64,000 nucleotides of DNA from Sipunculus nudus (taxonomy: Eukaryota; Annelida; Sipuncula; Golfingiida; Sipunculidae): assembly GCA_026874595.1 (NCBI GenBank), contig CM049306.1, forward strand, positions 89,200,642 through 89,264,641, in the 5' to 3' direction. Numbering within the stretch: the first letter of the stretch is position 1; each line of letters starts with the position of its first letter. A model generated the notes under the pieces. That model ran no database searches. It was given only the letters and a program-made list of their open reading frames with translations, and was not told where the DNA came from. Shown in pieces: positions 48,259 to 60,869 of the stretch. The position numbers and the translations under genes were made by a program.

Positions 48259-49545
48259 GACGCCACTGACCTTCATGTTTTATGGTATGATATCTCTGCT
48301 AGGATGAGCTCACGGCCCATAGGTACCGATAGCTCCAGTACCCTCTGCCGTGGTGAAAGACGCGCAGCATTAGCTGCAGTTTGTACCCTGCGCAGCAACT
48401 GTGTGACAGGGTCCCTATAAGACTTCGTTCAGGCATGGGAAACCGACAACTCAAAAATCTGGTTGGATGGTTAAGTCAAAACACTCGTTAAAAATAACAC
48501 AAACAGGCTGAATTTGAGTTCGACCTCACTGGGAACTGACCATCACACAGATTTTTGCCCGAAGTGCTCATTGACACCAATGAGACACGGATCCGCACTA
48601 GACATTTGATACTGTATTGTTCTATTGTTTAACATTCACATGCAGTGAAAGTCACATGTAAAGTCTTCGTGCCATTTTGATTAACAATTTCATTATTTAA
48701 ATTGACAAATATTAATATCAAGAGTGTTGTATAATATACTTTTATAGCAATACCCCTCCCCTCTTATTAACTCATGTGCACCTGCATTCATAACACTTTT
48801 ACATTTTGAGATGTATTCAATTATCAATGTGATATTTACATTTGTACATGTGCATACATTATTTTGCCATAAGTGTTTATGTAAATGCTATATTTTTCTC
48901 CGTCTTTTAACTCTTTTACATGTAAATACATGTATTATTTGACAAGGAACTGATAAATGACTGTGATTTTTAATGAAGTATTCAAGCGTATCTTTAACTT
49001 TTTATATATTATAGTCTTTTTCCAATTGTTAATGCATTTATATCTGGGGTGTTAATTCTTGAGAAGTGATAACATTATTTACATTTAGTTTTTACTGTTT
49101 TCCAACACTGAAGAATCTGACAACAGAAGAAATATCGAAGTAAAATTTGGAATGTGTAAATTGTCATTTAATTTTTTAATTTCATTTAAATTGTAAAATT
49201 ATATTTATTAATTTGATTTTAGAATATACTAGTATGTATTGAGAATATTTTTTGTGTGTGGTACATTTCTTTCAATATGAAGGAGACTTCAATTCAGTCT
49301 TTTAAGTATAAAATATAATAATAACCTTTTTAATGTTGTGATTTTTAGATATTGTCAATATCTTTTTTAATTATAATGAATCTTTATCACAGATATTCAT
49401 TATAGTGGTGTAGAATATAAGAGTGCAAGTCTGTACGAGTGAGGTGATAGTTGTGTCTGTGAGTCATTAATATCCACTGCATGCATTCGTGTTCATAGAC
49501 AGCTATAGGAAACACGGCCATGCACGATTACTTGGCAACATGCGT

Positions 49546-50009
49546 AACGCGCGCGTCAGGCGTCAGCTATCGCTCCTGGAGCGATTTTTGACGCGTGACG
49601 CGTGGGGATTCCTAATAATTACATAACTAAAGAGAGGGTTCCCCTCCCCAACACTCGCATTCTATATTAAACTGCGTGTGAATCATTTGTTATAAATTAT
49701 TGAACTGTTGATTTGTATCAGGATAGAAATCGTGCAACAAAGCAACACAAATATATAAATATCGTTAAGTATATAGTGACTGAGTTCTGTTATATTTAGA
49801 ACATGTTTGGTCACAAACAAATACATATCTGTATACAATTAATCAAATGCTGATTATCAAAATCAATATTTTTTCAGAGACAAACAAAATACAATAGATG
49901 CTTGGTTTATACCGTCCGATCTGACGCGTGTCCTGCGCGTTGTAGCCGCGTTAGTGTTTTGAATTAGTCGCGAGGCACACGCGTGACGCTTGACAATCAC
50001 GCGCGCGTT
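49546..50009. mobile_element. CpG-rich MITE-like element
   Basis: AACGCGCGCGT at 49546 and ACGCGCGCGTT at 49999-50009 are inverted. GGCGTCA just inside the left end is matched by TGACGCTTGAC near the right end. Several ACGCGTGACGCG-type words lie in both end regions. The middle is AT-rich and non-coding. The target duplication was not resolved. Confidence 0.5.
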
Positions 50010-51547
50010 ATTCTGTTTTTGGCTTTACTATCTCTATATGGAGATCGATCCCAATATAGACCGCTTGCCTACTTTACAATAGGGGTGGCATTAATGGGCG
50101 AGTCCAAATACTGATAGCTGACAGGTAGTGGGCCTGATGTCTTACACCTGTACACACGGAAACACAAGCGGTCTGTAGGCCGGAGGTCGCAAAGAGATCG
50201 AAGTAGACCACATCGAGAGCAGGTCCCATTAAGTCGCCACTAGATCGATCGCAAACCCCGACATATGCCTAGTCTGTACACAACCGAGCGAGAATTTTGT
50301 AACATTTTGTTTAAACAGGTTAACTTGGAAGAGCGATGGACAAATCGATAAGGGGGAATTGCGACACCTGCTGCATGCTGCCACTCTTTTAACTTGAGGG
50401 GCCATTGTTTATCAACGGATAGTGTGACTGTAGTTCATGGTTATATTAATGGGTGAAACTCTCACTAATTAATTGGCCATCGGACCCAACATGTTGGAGG
50501 GCCTATAATATTTAAACTTCGATCACCGCCCCCTAAAAAATACAGAATATATATCATATTTTAACTCCGATCATCCCCCCTAAAAACACACATATACACA
50601 TACATTTATTCAATATAAATAATGTTATTAATGGCTGATCCAGGACCCAGTCCTGGGGGCCAAGTAATATAGGAATGTATGGCCCGGGGATGGATATAAC
50701 ACGGTACCCGTCACGGTATGTCTCCCTTGGTTGAACAAAATAGTTATATACTTGTTTGCTCGACCCCCCCCCCCCCCCGCTTTCCACCAAATTGCGCTCA
50801 TTCCGGCATAGTATAAAAAATGGAAGGTGTTAAAACCGCAGACCATGAGGGCCACCGTGACGCCGGACCAGGCAGGGGCTTAACTTGTAGTTAGAGGAAA
50901 CTGTATGGATCCTAATTAATTGTCAGGAATTTTAGTTTCAGTTTAAATATATGAACGTTTAGATCATAAATGTTTCAATAAAATTGCAAAATTAAAACAT
51001 AAGAGGTAGGAAATAACTTGGTACTTTCAAAATTGTTTAAATTAAGCAAAAAATTACAATTAACCAATTAAAAATATATATTATTGTATCATACTGCATG
51101 TTCACGTACTGCACCTCCCTATATACGGCACTATATATACAGTCTGGACAAATTAATTCTAATTTAAGTAAGTAACATAAGACTTCGATGATAACATAAC
51201 ACGATTGACATATTAACATAGCATAGAATAACATAACATAATAAAATAGTTTTCTGACTAACCACTCGCATTAGGGGAAATTGCAAAAGCTACCGTCTTC
51301 CGACCGGCACCTTCAAAGTTTAATCGACCCCGCTCCAGCTTAGTAGCGGGGAGCAAATCTACATTCAGAATTATGTACAGAATTTGACATAATCTTATTA
51401 TAATCAAATGAACCCTGAAGTTAACAGTAAATATTACCTATTAAGAACGTTCGGAACACCAGATAAAAATGTAGACGGCCGTCCAAGATCTTCAAAAAAT
51501 AAACACAGGAACCAGTCTTCACTTAAGGTCAAGGTAGTAAAACAAAA

Positions 51548-51683
51548 ATGGATTCCTGCCTGGCTGTTGAGAAAGAGGTGGACAAAGTGCTATCCAATTT
51601 TACGTTCATACATGACCACTATCAGGATTCTCTGGGAGAACTGATAAAACATGTTACAGACATCAAAAATGAATTTGATAAAG
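51548..51683 (+). CDS. RMND5A: RMND5A homologue, exon 1 with start codon
   Basis: RMND5A (yeast Gid2) is a RING-type subunit of the CTLH/GID E3 ubiquitin ligase, acting in the cytoplasm and nucleus. The exon starts ATG GAT TCC and encodes MDSCLAVEKEVDKVLSNFTF, then IHDHYQDSLGELIKHVTDI and KNEFDK, leaving one base before GTAGTC. The pattern MD.C..VE.E..KVL..F...L.EL matches the N-terminus of vertebrate RMND5A, which fixes the start. LisH, CTLH and RING parts would be encoded beyond the window. The next exon is 12.1 kb away. Confidence 0.92.
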
Positions 51684-51761
51684 GTAGTCCTGCCGTGTAT
51701 TTTTAGTATCTTAATGACGATATTGTTAAATAATAAACAAATGCGAAACACCCAAAATATC

Positions 51762-51781
51762 GGGGGGGGGGGGGGGGGGGG
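51762..51781 (+). repeat. Poly(G) run of about 20
   Basis: An uninterrupted G run 79 bp after the RMND5A exon 1 donor. Homopolymer length is uncertain. Confidence 0.85.
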
Positions 51782-52149
51782 TTAGGGGGTTTACAGTGAT
51801 GAAAATCTGAAGAATGAAGAAAGTTAATCAGTTTGTAAATATATAAAGAATATTTGGCAGAACAATAGAAACTGGGATGCAGCCTACCGCCAGTACCTTA
51901 TGGACAATGGGTGTCGCTTAAATTGTTTCCTGACAAAGGCTGATACATATTATTTTCCTGTGAAAAATTCCTGTATTTCATTTTGCTCATAACTGGAGTC
52001 TATTATATTAGAGGAGGAGGGGTCCAGGGAACCTGGGTTCTCCGCCTGAACGGGGATGTGGGGGGCTCCGCCACAACCTTCAGCTTAATTCTCCTGTTTA
52101 AATAGTAAATGGTTCCCAATTTTTGCGATAGTTGGCACTTCAATAGCAG

Positions 52150-52335
52150 ATATGAATGTACAAAATTCGCCCCTGCTGGTATCTTGTCTTAACAGCTCAC
52201 ATAGTAGCATGTAGGGTTCCTATTCTAGAGATCTTAGGTTTGAATCCTAATTCAGGCATTTTCTGGTATATAGTAGTTGTTTATGTTAGAATAGTTGATA
52301 TGAGTGTAGGGACATCTACAGGGAAAAGTAGGAGT
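52150..52335 (+). mobile_element. Possible tRNA-derived SINE fragment
   Basis: TTAGGTTTGAATCCTA near 52228-52243 is a good B box inside a short hairpin like a T arm, preceded by a tRNA-like stretch. The A box is not clear. The body to about 52335 is unidentified. Confidence 0.4.
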
Positions 52336-52433
52336 TAAAATAAGGAATGAGAAGAGACAGTTTTATTTATATTTTCATGTTCCTCAATAGAAGTGTAGTC
52401 CACATTCTGTAGTGGTTCCGCAAATATTTTTTT

Positions 52434-52805
52434 AGCTCAGCTGACTGTAAGTCATCTGAGCTGAAGCAATCACCCTTTGTCCGTCATGCGGCCGTCTGTC
52501 CGTTAACCATGCAGGCACAAATTGTAACCACTGGATCTAGAATCTTTTAAGTTTACATCCAGAGAGGTCCATGAAAAATCTCTATGGAAACCTGGAATTA
52601 GGTCTTTGTTACCCATATTCTTCAAACTATGGGGCTCTGAAGTACCCCCCAGAATAATGAAAAATTTGATACAAAAGCTGATATATCTGAACAACTAATG
52701 CATTGATCACCTTGATTCTTTGCATAGATATTGGTCATAGAGTGTTTCATCAGTTCCTGTAGACTGGTGGGGCAACCTGTATTTTTTCGATTTTTTACAA
52801 TTTTT
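52434..52805 (+). mobile_element. AGCTCAG-family element, 5' part, interrupted by nested copies
   Basis: The 5' hairpin begins at 52434 and the first 340-bp unit runs to ACAATTTTT at 52805, where a second element of the same family begins. The broken unit continues after 58204 (CCATATTTTTGAGATCTC), which is the expected continuation judged from intact units at 61534-61575. A further insertion interrupts it at 58534, and it resumes again at 60870. Confidence 0.65.
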
Positions 52806-54326
52806 AGCTCAGCTGACTATAAGTCATCTGAGCTATGGTCGTGGTCCATTGTCCGTCTGTCCGTCCGTCTGTCCGTAGATGCGGCACGTTTTGAAACAGT
52901 AAGACCTAGGAATCCAAAATTCGGCATAATGTTAGATGTCCCCAAGATCTCCTACCAAGCCAAAAACTGGGTCTTTCTGACTTCGTTCCTTTGAGAAATT
53001 AAGGAAAAAACTCAATTTTTTTTTTTATTAAAAACCTATTTTCACACTTCAGGACCGCCTAATATCAAAACCACTCATCTGTTTTTCCTCATATTTGCCA
53101 TAAATATTCATCTATATATAATTTAAAGAAGTTATTGGCTCAAACATAATGCATTTTGTAAAAAATCAGGAAAGATATTTGATCGCTGAACACAAAACAT
53201 GTTAAAGCTAAGGACTTTTTTTCCAGGAATATAACTTTAATTAATCAAAATTAAATTGTATACCAAAAATTAGATCAAAATCTTTTAAATTTTTTAAAAT
53301 ATTAGCAAATATAAAAAATTGGTATCTTAAATTTTGCCCAACTTGGGCCATGGCACGTTTTTTTCCTGTGAGTACTGTGGATTTAATTTTCACAACATGT
53401 GCACATAAGGATTTAATCTGTTAAAATCTGAAATTTGAAAATAACAGCTGCAAAATTAGGTTAGTTATTGAATTTTTGTTGGAGGCTCTTGTTGTATTCC
53501 CTTACATTGTCAAGCAGTCCACTTTGGTCACTGTAGGTCATTCAGTGCAACTCTCTATGCTCCCCAGGCTGTTGGCATAATGTTATCCAATCCCATCACT
53601 AGGGCAAGCTCTTTCTCCACTGAGTTGAGCTTGATCAGGCTGTCTGCAGTTAATACCATACCAAATAGTCTAGTAGGAAATAGGGGGTTTCATGCACCCC
53701 CCTGAAATATACTTCTAATTGGTGTTTCTATATTGCAAAAAATGTGTAGAAAATGATTAGCTATGTTAAAAAGTTGTCCGGATGTCCCACATATGATTTT
53801 TATGCAAATTAGTGCCGCCATTACCGAAAAATCAATTATTCGCTATATCTCAGCCTGTAATGCAGATAACTCAACAAATAATGTGTCTAGACCCATGTTT
53901 TCATGGTTAAAGATTGTGATAAAACTACTCTTGAAGTAACAGCATAAGTCCATGGCATCTTAGTATGCATATTAGTGCCGACATTATGGAAAAATCCATT
54001 TTTTTATGTATCTCAGTCAATATTGCAGATAACTCAACAAATAAGGTGTCTAGAACCATGTTTTGAGGGGCAAATATTATAAAATTACTCTTGAAGTGAG
54101 CTCATGTGTCTGTGGCAAATTAATGCTGTCATAGCTGACAAAAATCTGTTGTTTTTTCCCTGATCTTTCAGAAGATTTATGGGGGTTGCATGATACCCTT
54201 TTCTTAACCTGTTGCTATTAGCCTTGGTATTAATAGTCATTTCTCCTTTCCATTCCAGATAAACAGTGTAGTAGAGCGTGGTGGTAGCATAGTGTAGTTT
54301 GGTGGTGGTAGAAGTATTAACCCATC

Positions 54327-55732
54327 ATGCCCAAAAGAAAGCGTGGACGGAGCATGGATGCTGCAACCCCCACTCCCCAAAGACTTACCTGCATTCTTCA
54401 TTTACAGGCATTGTCTGACCATGGTCATTTTACACCCCTCAGTGGAATCATAGGAACTGCCAATGAAAAACTACAGCAGCTTCATAACATCCGAGACCGA
54501 CGTCTCCACCAAGCACATGACTCCCAATATCATATGCAGTCAGTGTGTGACCAGATCCTCACAACTCTCCCTGATGACCTGGAAAGTTTTGGGTATCACC
54601 GCCAGAGTTATCAGCGATTTACTGGCAACCTCCATCTTCTGGGAGATGATGCAGAACCAGAAGCATCAACCTCACAATGGCATCACTCCCCTCGTAAACT
54701 GTCTTCTGGACCCATCTTCTCACCACAGTGTATTTTCTGTGACAAAGTGGAGATTAAAGGTGCTGATCGCAAAACTGAGAGAGTTGAAAACTTCTCGTCT
54801 AATAAGAATAAAGACAATGCATGGGAGCAAATCGAAACACGGGCCGAGAAATTTGGTCTAGTTTGACTTCATCGACAGGTCAAAGACAAAGACCTTTTTG
54901 CTTGTGAGGCCAAACACCATCCATCATGCTTCAAATCATTCCGCACAGCATTCGCTAACTACGAACGCAATATTCACAAGGCCAAAGGATCAAAGGATAC
55001 TGATTATGCTTGCTTGTCAGCTGCCCATGAGAAGGCACTCAGCTTAGTACTGGAGCATATTCAAACCCATGTTGTCCAGCAGAATGAGGTACTTCAGCTA
55101 TCTTCCTTGCGTTTGCTTTATGTTGAAGAACTGAAACAGCATGATTACGAGAACCCAAACTATCGCTCTGAGAAACTACTGAAACGCCTACAGAATGACC
55201 CGATCAAGGACGATGTCAGTTTATGAAGGTGAATCGCGACAAAGGTGATGCTATTTCATTCTGGCTTGTGTACAATTCAAAAACCACTGTTTCTAATGCC
55301 CTTGCAAGAGCCTACACTCTAGGAAGCGCAGATAAGTACCAAGATGTTGCTCTCCTCCTTCGGCATAATATTCTTCAAGCTTTCAGCCTGTCCAAAGGAC
55401 TACCCTGGCCACCGACAGCTGATGACATGGAGCTCAGTTCTGAAAAGCACCAACCTCCAGACCTTGTCCGTTTCCTCAGCATTGTTATGGTTGGCAAGGA
55501 AGATTTAGAGATGAGAGAAAAGATGAAGCGTCTGGTATTCTCCATTGGGCAAGATCTGTGCCGTGCAGTGTCTGAGGGAAAATGGAAGTTACCAAAACAC
55601 ATGCTCCTCTGTATGACTGTCAGGCACCTGTTCCGAAGCAAGCAGCTCACAACAATATTACACAGGCTTGGCCACTCTGAGAGCTACGATTTTGGCTTAG
55701 AGTTGGCCAGGGTAGTCTTTTGGACAGGCTGA
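54327..55732 (+). pseudogene. Broken copy (left arm) of an unidentified multicopy zinc-ligand protein
   Basis: It starts MPKRKRGRSMD with a basic nuclear-localisation-like segment. Later there are a CIFC pair and, after the stop, an EAKHHPSCFKSF segment that could ligate zinc. The frame is interrupted by TGA at 54864-54866, where the right-arm copy has CGA (Arg), and by a one-base loss near 55212. Coding similarity continues in a second frame (55223-55732) through the palindrome loop (VRHLFRSKQLTTILHRLGHS) and ends where the inverted arm begins. The style fits repeated, transposon-associated ORFs in invertebrate genomes; I cannot name the superfamily. Confidence 0.7.
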
Positions 55733-55835
55733 AAGCTTGAAGAATATTATGCCGAAGGAGGAGAGCAACATCTTGGTACTTATCTGCGCTTCCTAGAGTG
55801 TAGGCTCTTGCAAGGGCATTAGAAACAGTGGTTTT

Positions 55836-56786
55836 TTAATTGTACACAAGCCAGAATGAAATAGCATCACCTTTGTCACGATTCACCTTCATGAAGCTGA
55901 CATCGTCCTTGATTGGGTCATTCTTTAGGCGTTTCAGTAGTTTCTCAGAGCGATAGTTTAGGTTCTCATATCCATGCTGTTTCAGTTCTTCAACATCAAG
56001 CAAACGCAAGGAAGATAGCTGAAGTACCTCATTCTGCTGGACAACATGGGTTTGAATATGCTCCAGTACTAAGCTGAGTGCCTTCTCATGGGCAGCTGAC
56101 ATGCAAGCATAATCAGTACCCTTTGATCCTTTGGCCTTGTGAATATTGCGTTCGTAGTTAGCGAATGCTGTGCGGAAAGATTTGAAGCATGATGGATGGT
56201 GTTTGGCCTCACAAGCAAAAAGGTCTTTGTCTTTGACCTGTCGATGAAGTCGAACTAGACCCAATTTCTCGGCCCGTGTTTCGATTTGCTCCCATGCATT
56301 GTCTTTATTCTTATAAGATGAGAAGTTTTCAACTCTCTCAGTTTTGCGATCAGCACCTTTGATCTCCACTTTGTCACAGAAAATACACTGTGGTGGGAAG
56401 ATGGGTCCAGAAGACAGTTTACGAGGGGAGTGATGCCATTGTGAGGTTGATGCTTCTGGTTCTGCATCATCTCCCAGAAGATGGAGGTTGCCAGTAAATC
56501 GCTGATAACACTGGTGGTGATACCCAAAACTTTCCAGGTCGTCAGGGAAAGTTGGGGATCTGGTCACACACTGACTGCATACGATATGGGAGTCATGCGC
56601 TTGGTGGAGACGTCGGTCTCGGATGATATGAAGCTGCTGTAGTTTTTCATTGGCAGTTCCTATGATTCCACTGAGAGGTGTAAAATGACCATGGTCAGAC
56701 AATGCCTGTAAATGAAGAATGCAGGTAAGTCTTTGGGGAGTGGGGGTTGCAGCATCCATGCTCCGTCCACGCTTTCTTTTGGGCAT
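55836..56786 (-). pseudogene. Broken copy (right arm) of the same protein, truncated
   Basis: A 316-aa open frame, largely the same as the left-arm protein and intact where that copy has its nonsense codon. It contains the basic N-terminus, the CIFCDK pair and EAKHHPSC. Near residue 70 two small indels shift the frame locally and then restore it. The frame ends at TAA (55836-55838), where the left arm has TCA (Ser). Homology runs on to 55704 and then stops, so the copy also lacks the 3' part seen in the loop. Neither copy is likely to give a full-length protein. Confidence 0.7.
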
Positions 56787-58534
56787 GATGGGTTAATACT
56801 TCTATCACCACCAAACTACACTATGCTACCAACACGCTCTACTACACTGTTTATCTGGAATGGAAAAGAGAAATGACTATTAATACCAAGGCTAATAGCA
56901 ACAGGTTAAGAAAAGGGTATCATGCAACCCCCATAAATCTTCTGAAAGATCAGGGAAAAAACAACAGATTTTTGTCAGCTATGACAGCATTAATTTGCCA
57001 CAGACACATGAGCTCACTTCAAGAGTAATTTTATAATATTTGCCCCTCAAAACATGGTTCTAGACACCTTATTTGTTGAGTTATCTGCAATATTGACTGA
57101 GATTCATAAAAAAATGGATTCTTCCGTAATGTCGGCACTAATATGCATACTAAGATGCCATGGACACATGCTGTTACTTCAAGAGTAGTTTTATTACAAT
57201 CTTTAACCATGAAAACATGGGTCTAGACACCTTATTTGTTGAGTTATCTGCATTACAGGCTGAGATATAGCGAACAATAGATTTTTCGGTAATGGCGGCA
57301 CTAATTTGCATAAAAATCATATGTGGGACATCCGGACAACTTTTTAACATAGCTAATCATTTTCTACACATTTTTTGCAATATAGAAACACCAATTAGAA
57401 GTATATTTTAAGGGGGTGCATGATGACCCCTATTTCCAACTGGACTAAAAGGGAGCCTTTTTCTCCCCCCCCCCTTCCCCCCCCCCCCACCCCCACCCCA
57501 TTCTGTTGACAGACCTGTACTATGAACTAGATGAATCTTAAAATTAACATTTTTTTCAGCAACACCGGAGACCCCTCCCCCCACCCACCCCTTCAATACA
57601 CAGGACTAATAAACAAGATAAATCTTATAATTTAAAGTTAAATAAATTCTTTTTGATGAGACTTGGACAATATGATTTTTTTTTTTGTAAAAAAAAAAAA
57701 ATCAGGAATTTAATCCTCATATTCAAATGTGATAAAATATTAGGATCTAATGTAAGTGCTAACTGACAAGATTTAAGAAGATATAAATACTTTGTACCAT
57801 TTCATTCATATCTCTTAAAGTTTGCGGGGCCTAGGTGTGAATAACATTGTTAACTTAGTATTAAAATTAGGAATATTGGTCAAACTTTAAGGGATTAATT
57901 TTTAACTCATATTGCCATATATATAACTTTTGAAAACTTAATTACTTTCACACATTATTTGTTTTATGAAATGTTACTTTTATATAACACTTACCGTAGG
58001 CCTATTTGTTCCCTTGGTGCATCACTAAATGGTTTAACTCATGTCCATTATTCTATAATTTACAGAGTTTCCTTTTAGCAGGGCCATTTTCTCATAGCTT
58101 TTCTGATGATAATATATATGAAAAACCAAAAGAAATAAAAATATTTTGCAGTTACTAATATTTTCCTAAATCCAGCTGAGCGATGTGACCCATGGGTCCC
58201 TTGTTTTTCCATATTTTTGAGATCTCAAAAGATGCTGTCATCTGTTAACAGGGCACAAATCATAAATGCTGGACCTGGAATCTTCTCACTCTACATACAG
58301 AGAAGTCCATGAAAAGTCTTCTTGGAACCTGGAATTAGGTCTCTTTTACCCAGATTCTTCAAGTTATGGGGCTCTGAAGTACCCCCCAAAATAATGAAAA
58401 ATTTGATACAAAAGCTCAAATTTCTTAACAACTGATGCATTGATCACCATAATTCTTTGCATGGATATTGATCATGGAGTGTTTCATCAGTTTCTGCAGA
58501 CTGGTGGCGCCACCTGTATTTTTTTCTATTTTTT

Positions 58535-60869
58535 AGCTCAGCTGACTTTTAGTCATGCTGGGCTATAGCGATGGGTCTTTGTCCATCGTCCTTCTGTCCG
58601 GCCGTCCAGCTGGCCGTCCATCTGTAGCAGGACACAAATCATAACCATAGGGGCTAGGGCCATGAACCCTATGCAGTCTTAAAGGTTCTAAAAAGATCTC
58701 CTTGCAAACCTGAAATTATGTCACTGTGACCTATATTCTCGAAGTTATGGGGTGTGTTTGCACCCCCGAGAAATAATTCTTTTAGCCAAAATTTTCATCC
58801 CAAACCTTCCATCTTTCACATACAGCTCACCTACCAACATGGGAAGAACCATAATTATTTTGAGGTCACAAGGTCAAAGGTCAAGGTCACAGAACCAACT
58901 TCTTTGAAAAGCCTGTGGATACATTTTAAGCCAAACCTTTCATCCCAATTCTTTGATCTTTCACATTTAGCTCACCTACTAAGTGGGAGAAGAATCCTAT
59001 AGAAGTTGAGGTCACAAGGTCAAAGGTCAGGGTCACAGGATCCACTTCTTTGAAAAGGTTGTGGACACATTTCAAGCTAGACCTTTCACTCCAAACCTTT
59101 CAGCACTGATATCGCTTCTCTGCCAACAGGGGAAAAGACCTGTTGATTTTGAGGTCAAAGGTCAAGTTCACAGCACCCTTTTCTTGCGTGGAGTCATTTT
59201 CAGGCAAACTTTTCAATCTATACTTTCCATCTGTCATATATGGCTTACCTACCAATAGGGGAAGAAGCCTATTGATGTTGAGTTCAAAAGGTCAAAGGTC
59301 AAGGTCACAATATTGTTCTACATGCTTGTGAACATATTTCAAGTGAAACTGTTCAACCCAAACCTTCAGTCTTTCACATATGCCACATCTATGCATCACT
59401 GAATGTGATTCAAACTTCATATTTATGGGTCTTTTTGCATGAAGAAATAACTAATTGATGTTTAGGTCAGCTGGTCAGGAGGTTAAAGGTTGCAGGTCTA
59501 AGTTATTCACTCATTGGTTGCCAAGTAATTACACCTGGCCAGATGTAAGTGGTTAGTAGTTACCCATCATTTAGAAAGAATCCAGTTGATATGTGGGCAA
59601 AAGGCCAAGGTCATAGGTCAGGGATGTTCACAATAACTTATTTTGTAGACCATCTCTATTTTTCTTGTACATATAACCATTGGTTATGGGACATCTCACT
59701 GTGTGGCTGTAATTGTGAGTGATGCTGGTGACATATGACTCTCTTTTGTATCAGCCTGTTAAGTGATAAGGCTTAATGATAAATACCTTGTTACTGCATA
59801 ACAAAAACACTGTTGCCTAAATGCTTCAGTCAGGCATTAAGACTGTGAGAGTATAGTATTAAGGTTTAGCTACTGATTTATAAGATGATAGGAACATTTT
59901 GCAGTTTATTTTATGGAATCATAGCAATAAACTTAGTTTCCTAGATATCTGAATATTTTTATATAAATCACCAGATATAAAAGCAAATGTTTGTTCTCAT
60001 AATATGTGGATGTGGACCTGGATTTAGGATGGCTTTTTTTTTATTACGAGACCTTTAGTCATGCTTTCTGCATTTCTTTTCTTTCAGGTTTTGCAGTTTA
60101 CCTACCCTGCTGATCCCATTGAAAAGCAGAGTGATAATAAAAAATATTGGACTTACACTTTTTACATTTGCATATCTATAAATCTAATATGAGGGCCTGA
60201 AAATGCCTTTTGAATTGTTTTGGACATTCATTACTGTAACATCCTTTGGAGAATTTGCTACAAGTTTGGTCTCTTATTGAAGGATGTGTGATATCAAATG
60301 TCAGACTTCCATTATGTCTGCCAGTTAGCCACCTTAGAAATCCTTTAGTCAGTGCAGTTTCAGTGATTTTTAGCTCAGCTGACTTTTAGTCATGCTGTGC
60401 TATAGCGATGGGTCTTTGTCTGACGTCCTTCCGTCTGTCTGTCCGGCCAGCCGTCCGGCCGTTAGCAGGGCACAAATTGTAACTGTAAGGGCTAGATACA
60501 TGAACCCTATGCAGTCTTAGAGGTTCTAAAAAGATCTCCTTGCAGATCTGAAATTAGGTCACTGTGACCTATATTCTCTGAGTTACGGGGTGTGTTTGCA
60601 CCTCCCATAATTAATTTTTATAGCCAAAATAATCATCCAAAACCTTACATGTTAATAGAGGAACAAACCTTTTGATATTTAGGTCTTAGGGTCAAAGGTC
60701 AATGTCACAGACCAGCTTCTTGAATAAAGTTGTGGATGCATTTCAAGTCAGACTTTTCATCCCAAACATTCTATCTTCCAAGTATGGTCAGATACCCTAT
60801 GGTATACCATCAGGCTTTAAATACAGGTCATGCTTGTCAGCTGAGCGTCATGACCTATGAGTCACTTGT
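58535..60869 (+). mobile_element. AGCTCAG-family elements, variant subfamily, with a second 5' end at 60372
   Basis: 5' ends with AGCTCAGCTGACTTTTAGTC occur at 58535 and 60372, each followed by a CCGTCC-type tract. One 3' end (CAGCTGAGCGTCATGACCTA...CACTTGT) lies at 60837-60869. The interior 58750-59340 has four units of about 130-147 bp rich in AGGTCA half-sites; 59500-60360 is unique AT-rich sequence. One of the two copies is probably nested and 3' truncated. Confidence 0.55.

Larger units (their letters stand above)
45023..51547. other. Divergent intergenic region between TMEM243 and RMND5A
   Basis: Mostly AT-rich sequence without supported genes. It holds simple repeats, a possible MITE with GGCGTCAATT/AATTGACGCC ends near 47889-48266, a CpG-dense MITE-like element at 49546-50009, and C and G runs near 50766. 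The upstream regulatory regions of both genes must lie here, but no core promoter motif could be assigned. Confidence 0.5.
53667..57446. repeat. 3.8-kb inverted repeat (arms ~1.74 kb, loop 292 bp)
   Basis: Left arm 53667-55411 and right arm 55704-57446 are reverse complements along their whole length, with scattered substitutions and small indels. The loop is 55412-55703. Each arm contains an upstream non-coding block with two imperfect direct repeats (GATAACTCAACAAATAA...), a splice-acceptor-like CCATTCCAG, and one copy of the same ORF. Confidence 0.92.
52806..58204 (+). mobile_element. Nested AGCTCAG-family element carrying an inverted gene pair
   Basis: The 5' hairpin is at 52806 with a TCCGTCTGTCCG tract. 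The 3' end CAGCTGAGCGATGTGACCC...CCCTTGT ends at 58204. It is inserted between T residues of the host repeat unit. The first 700 bp match the 12567 element. The large palindrome at 53667-57446 lies inside it. Confidence 0.65.

Noticed and set aside
48121-48420. 99-aa Tyr/Ile-rich ORF
   Set aside because: Its first half is a (TA)n microsatellite translation, with no splice or homology support.
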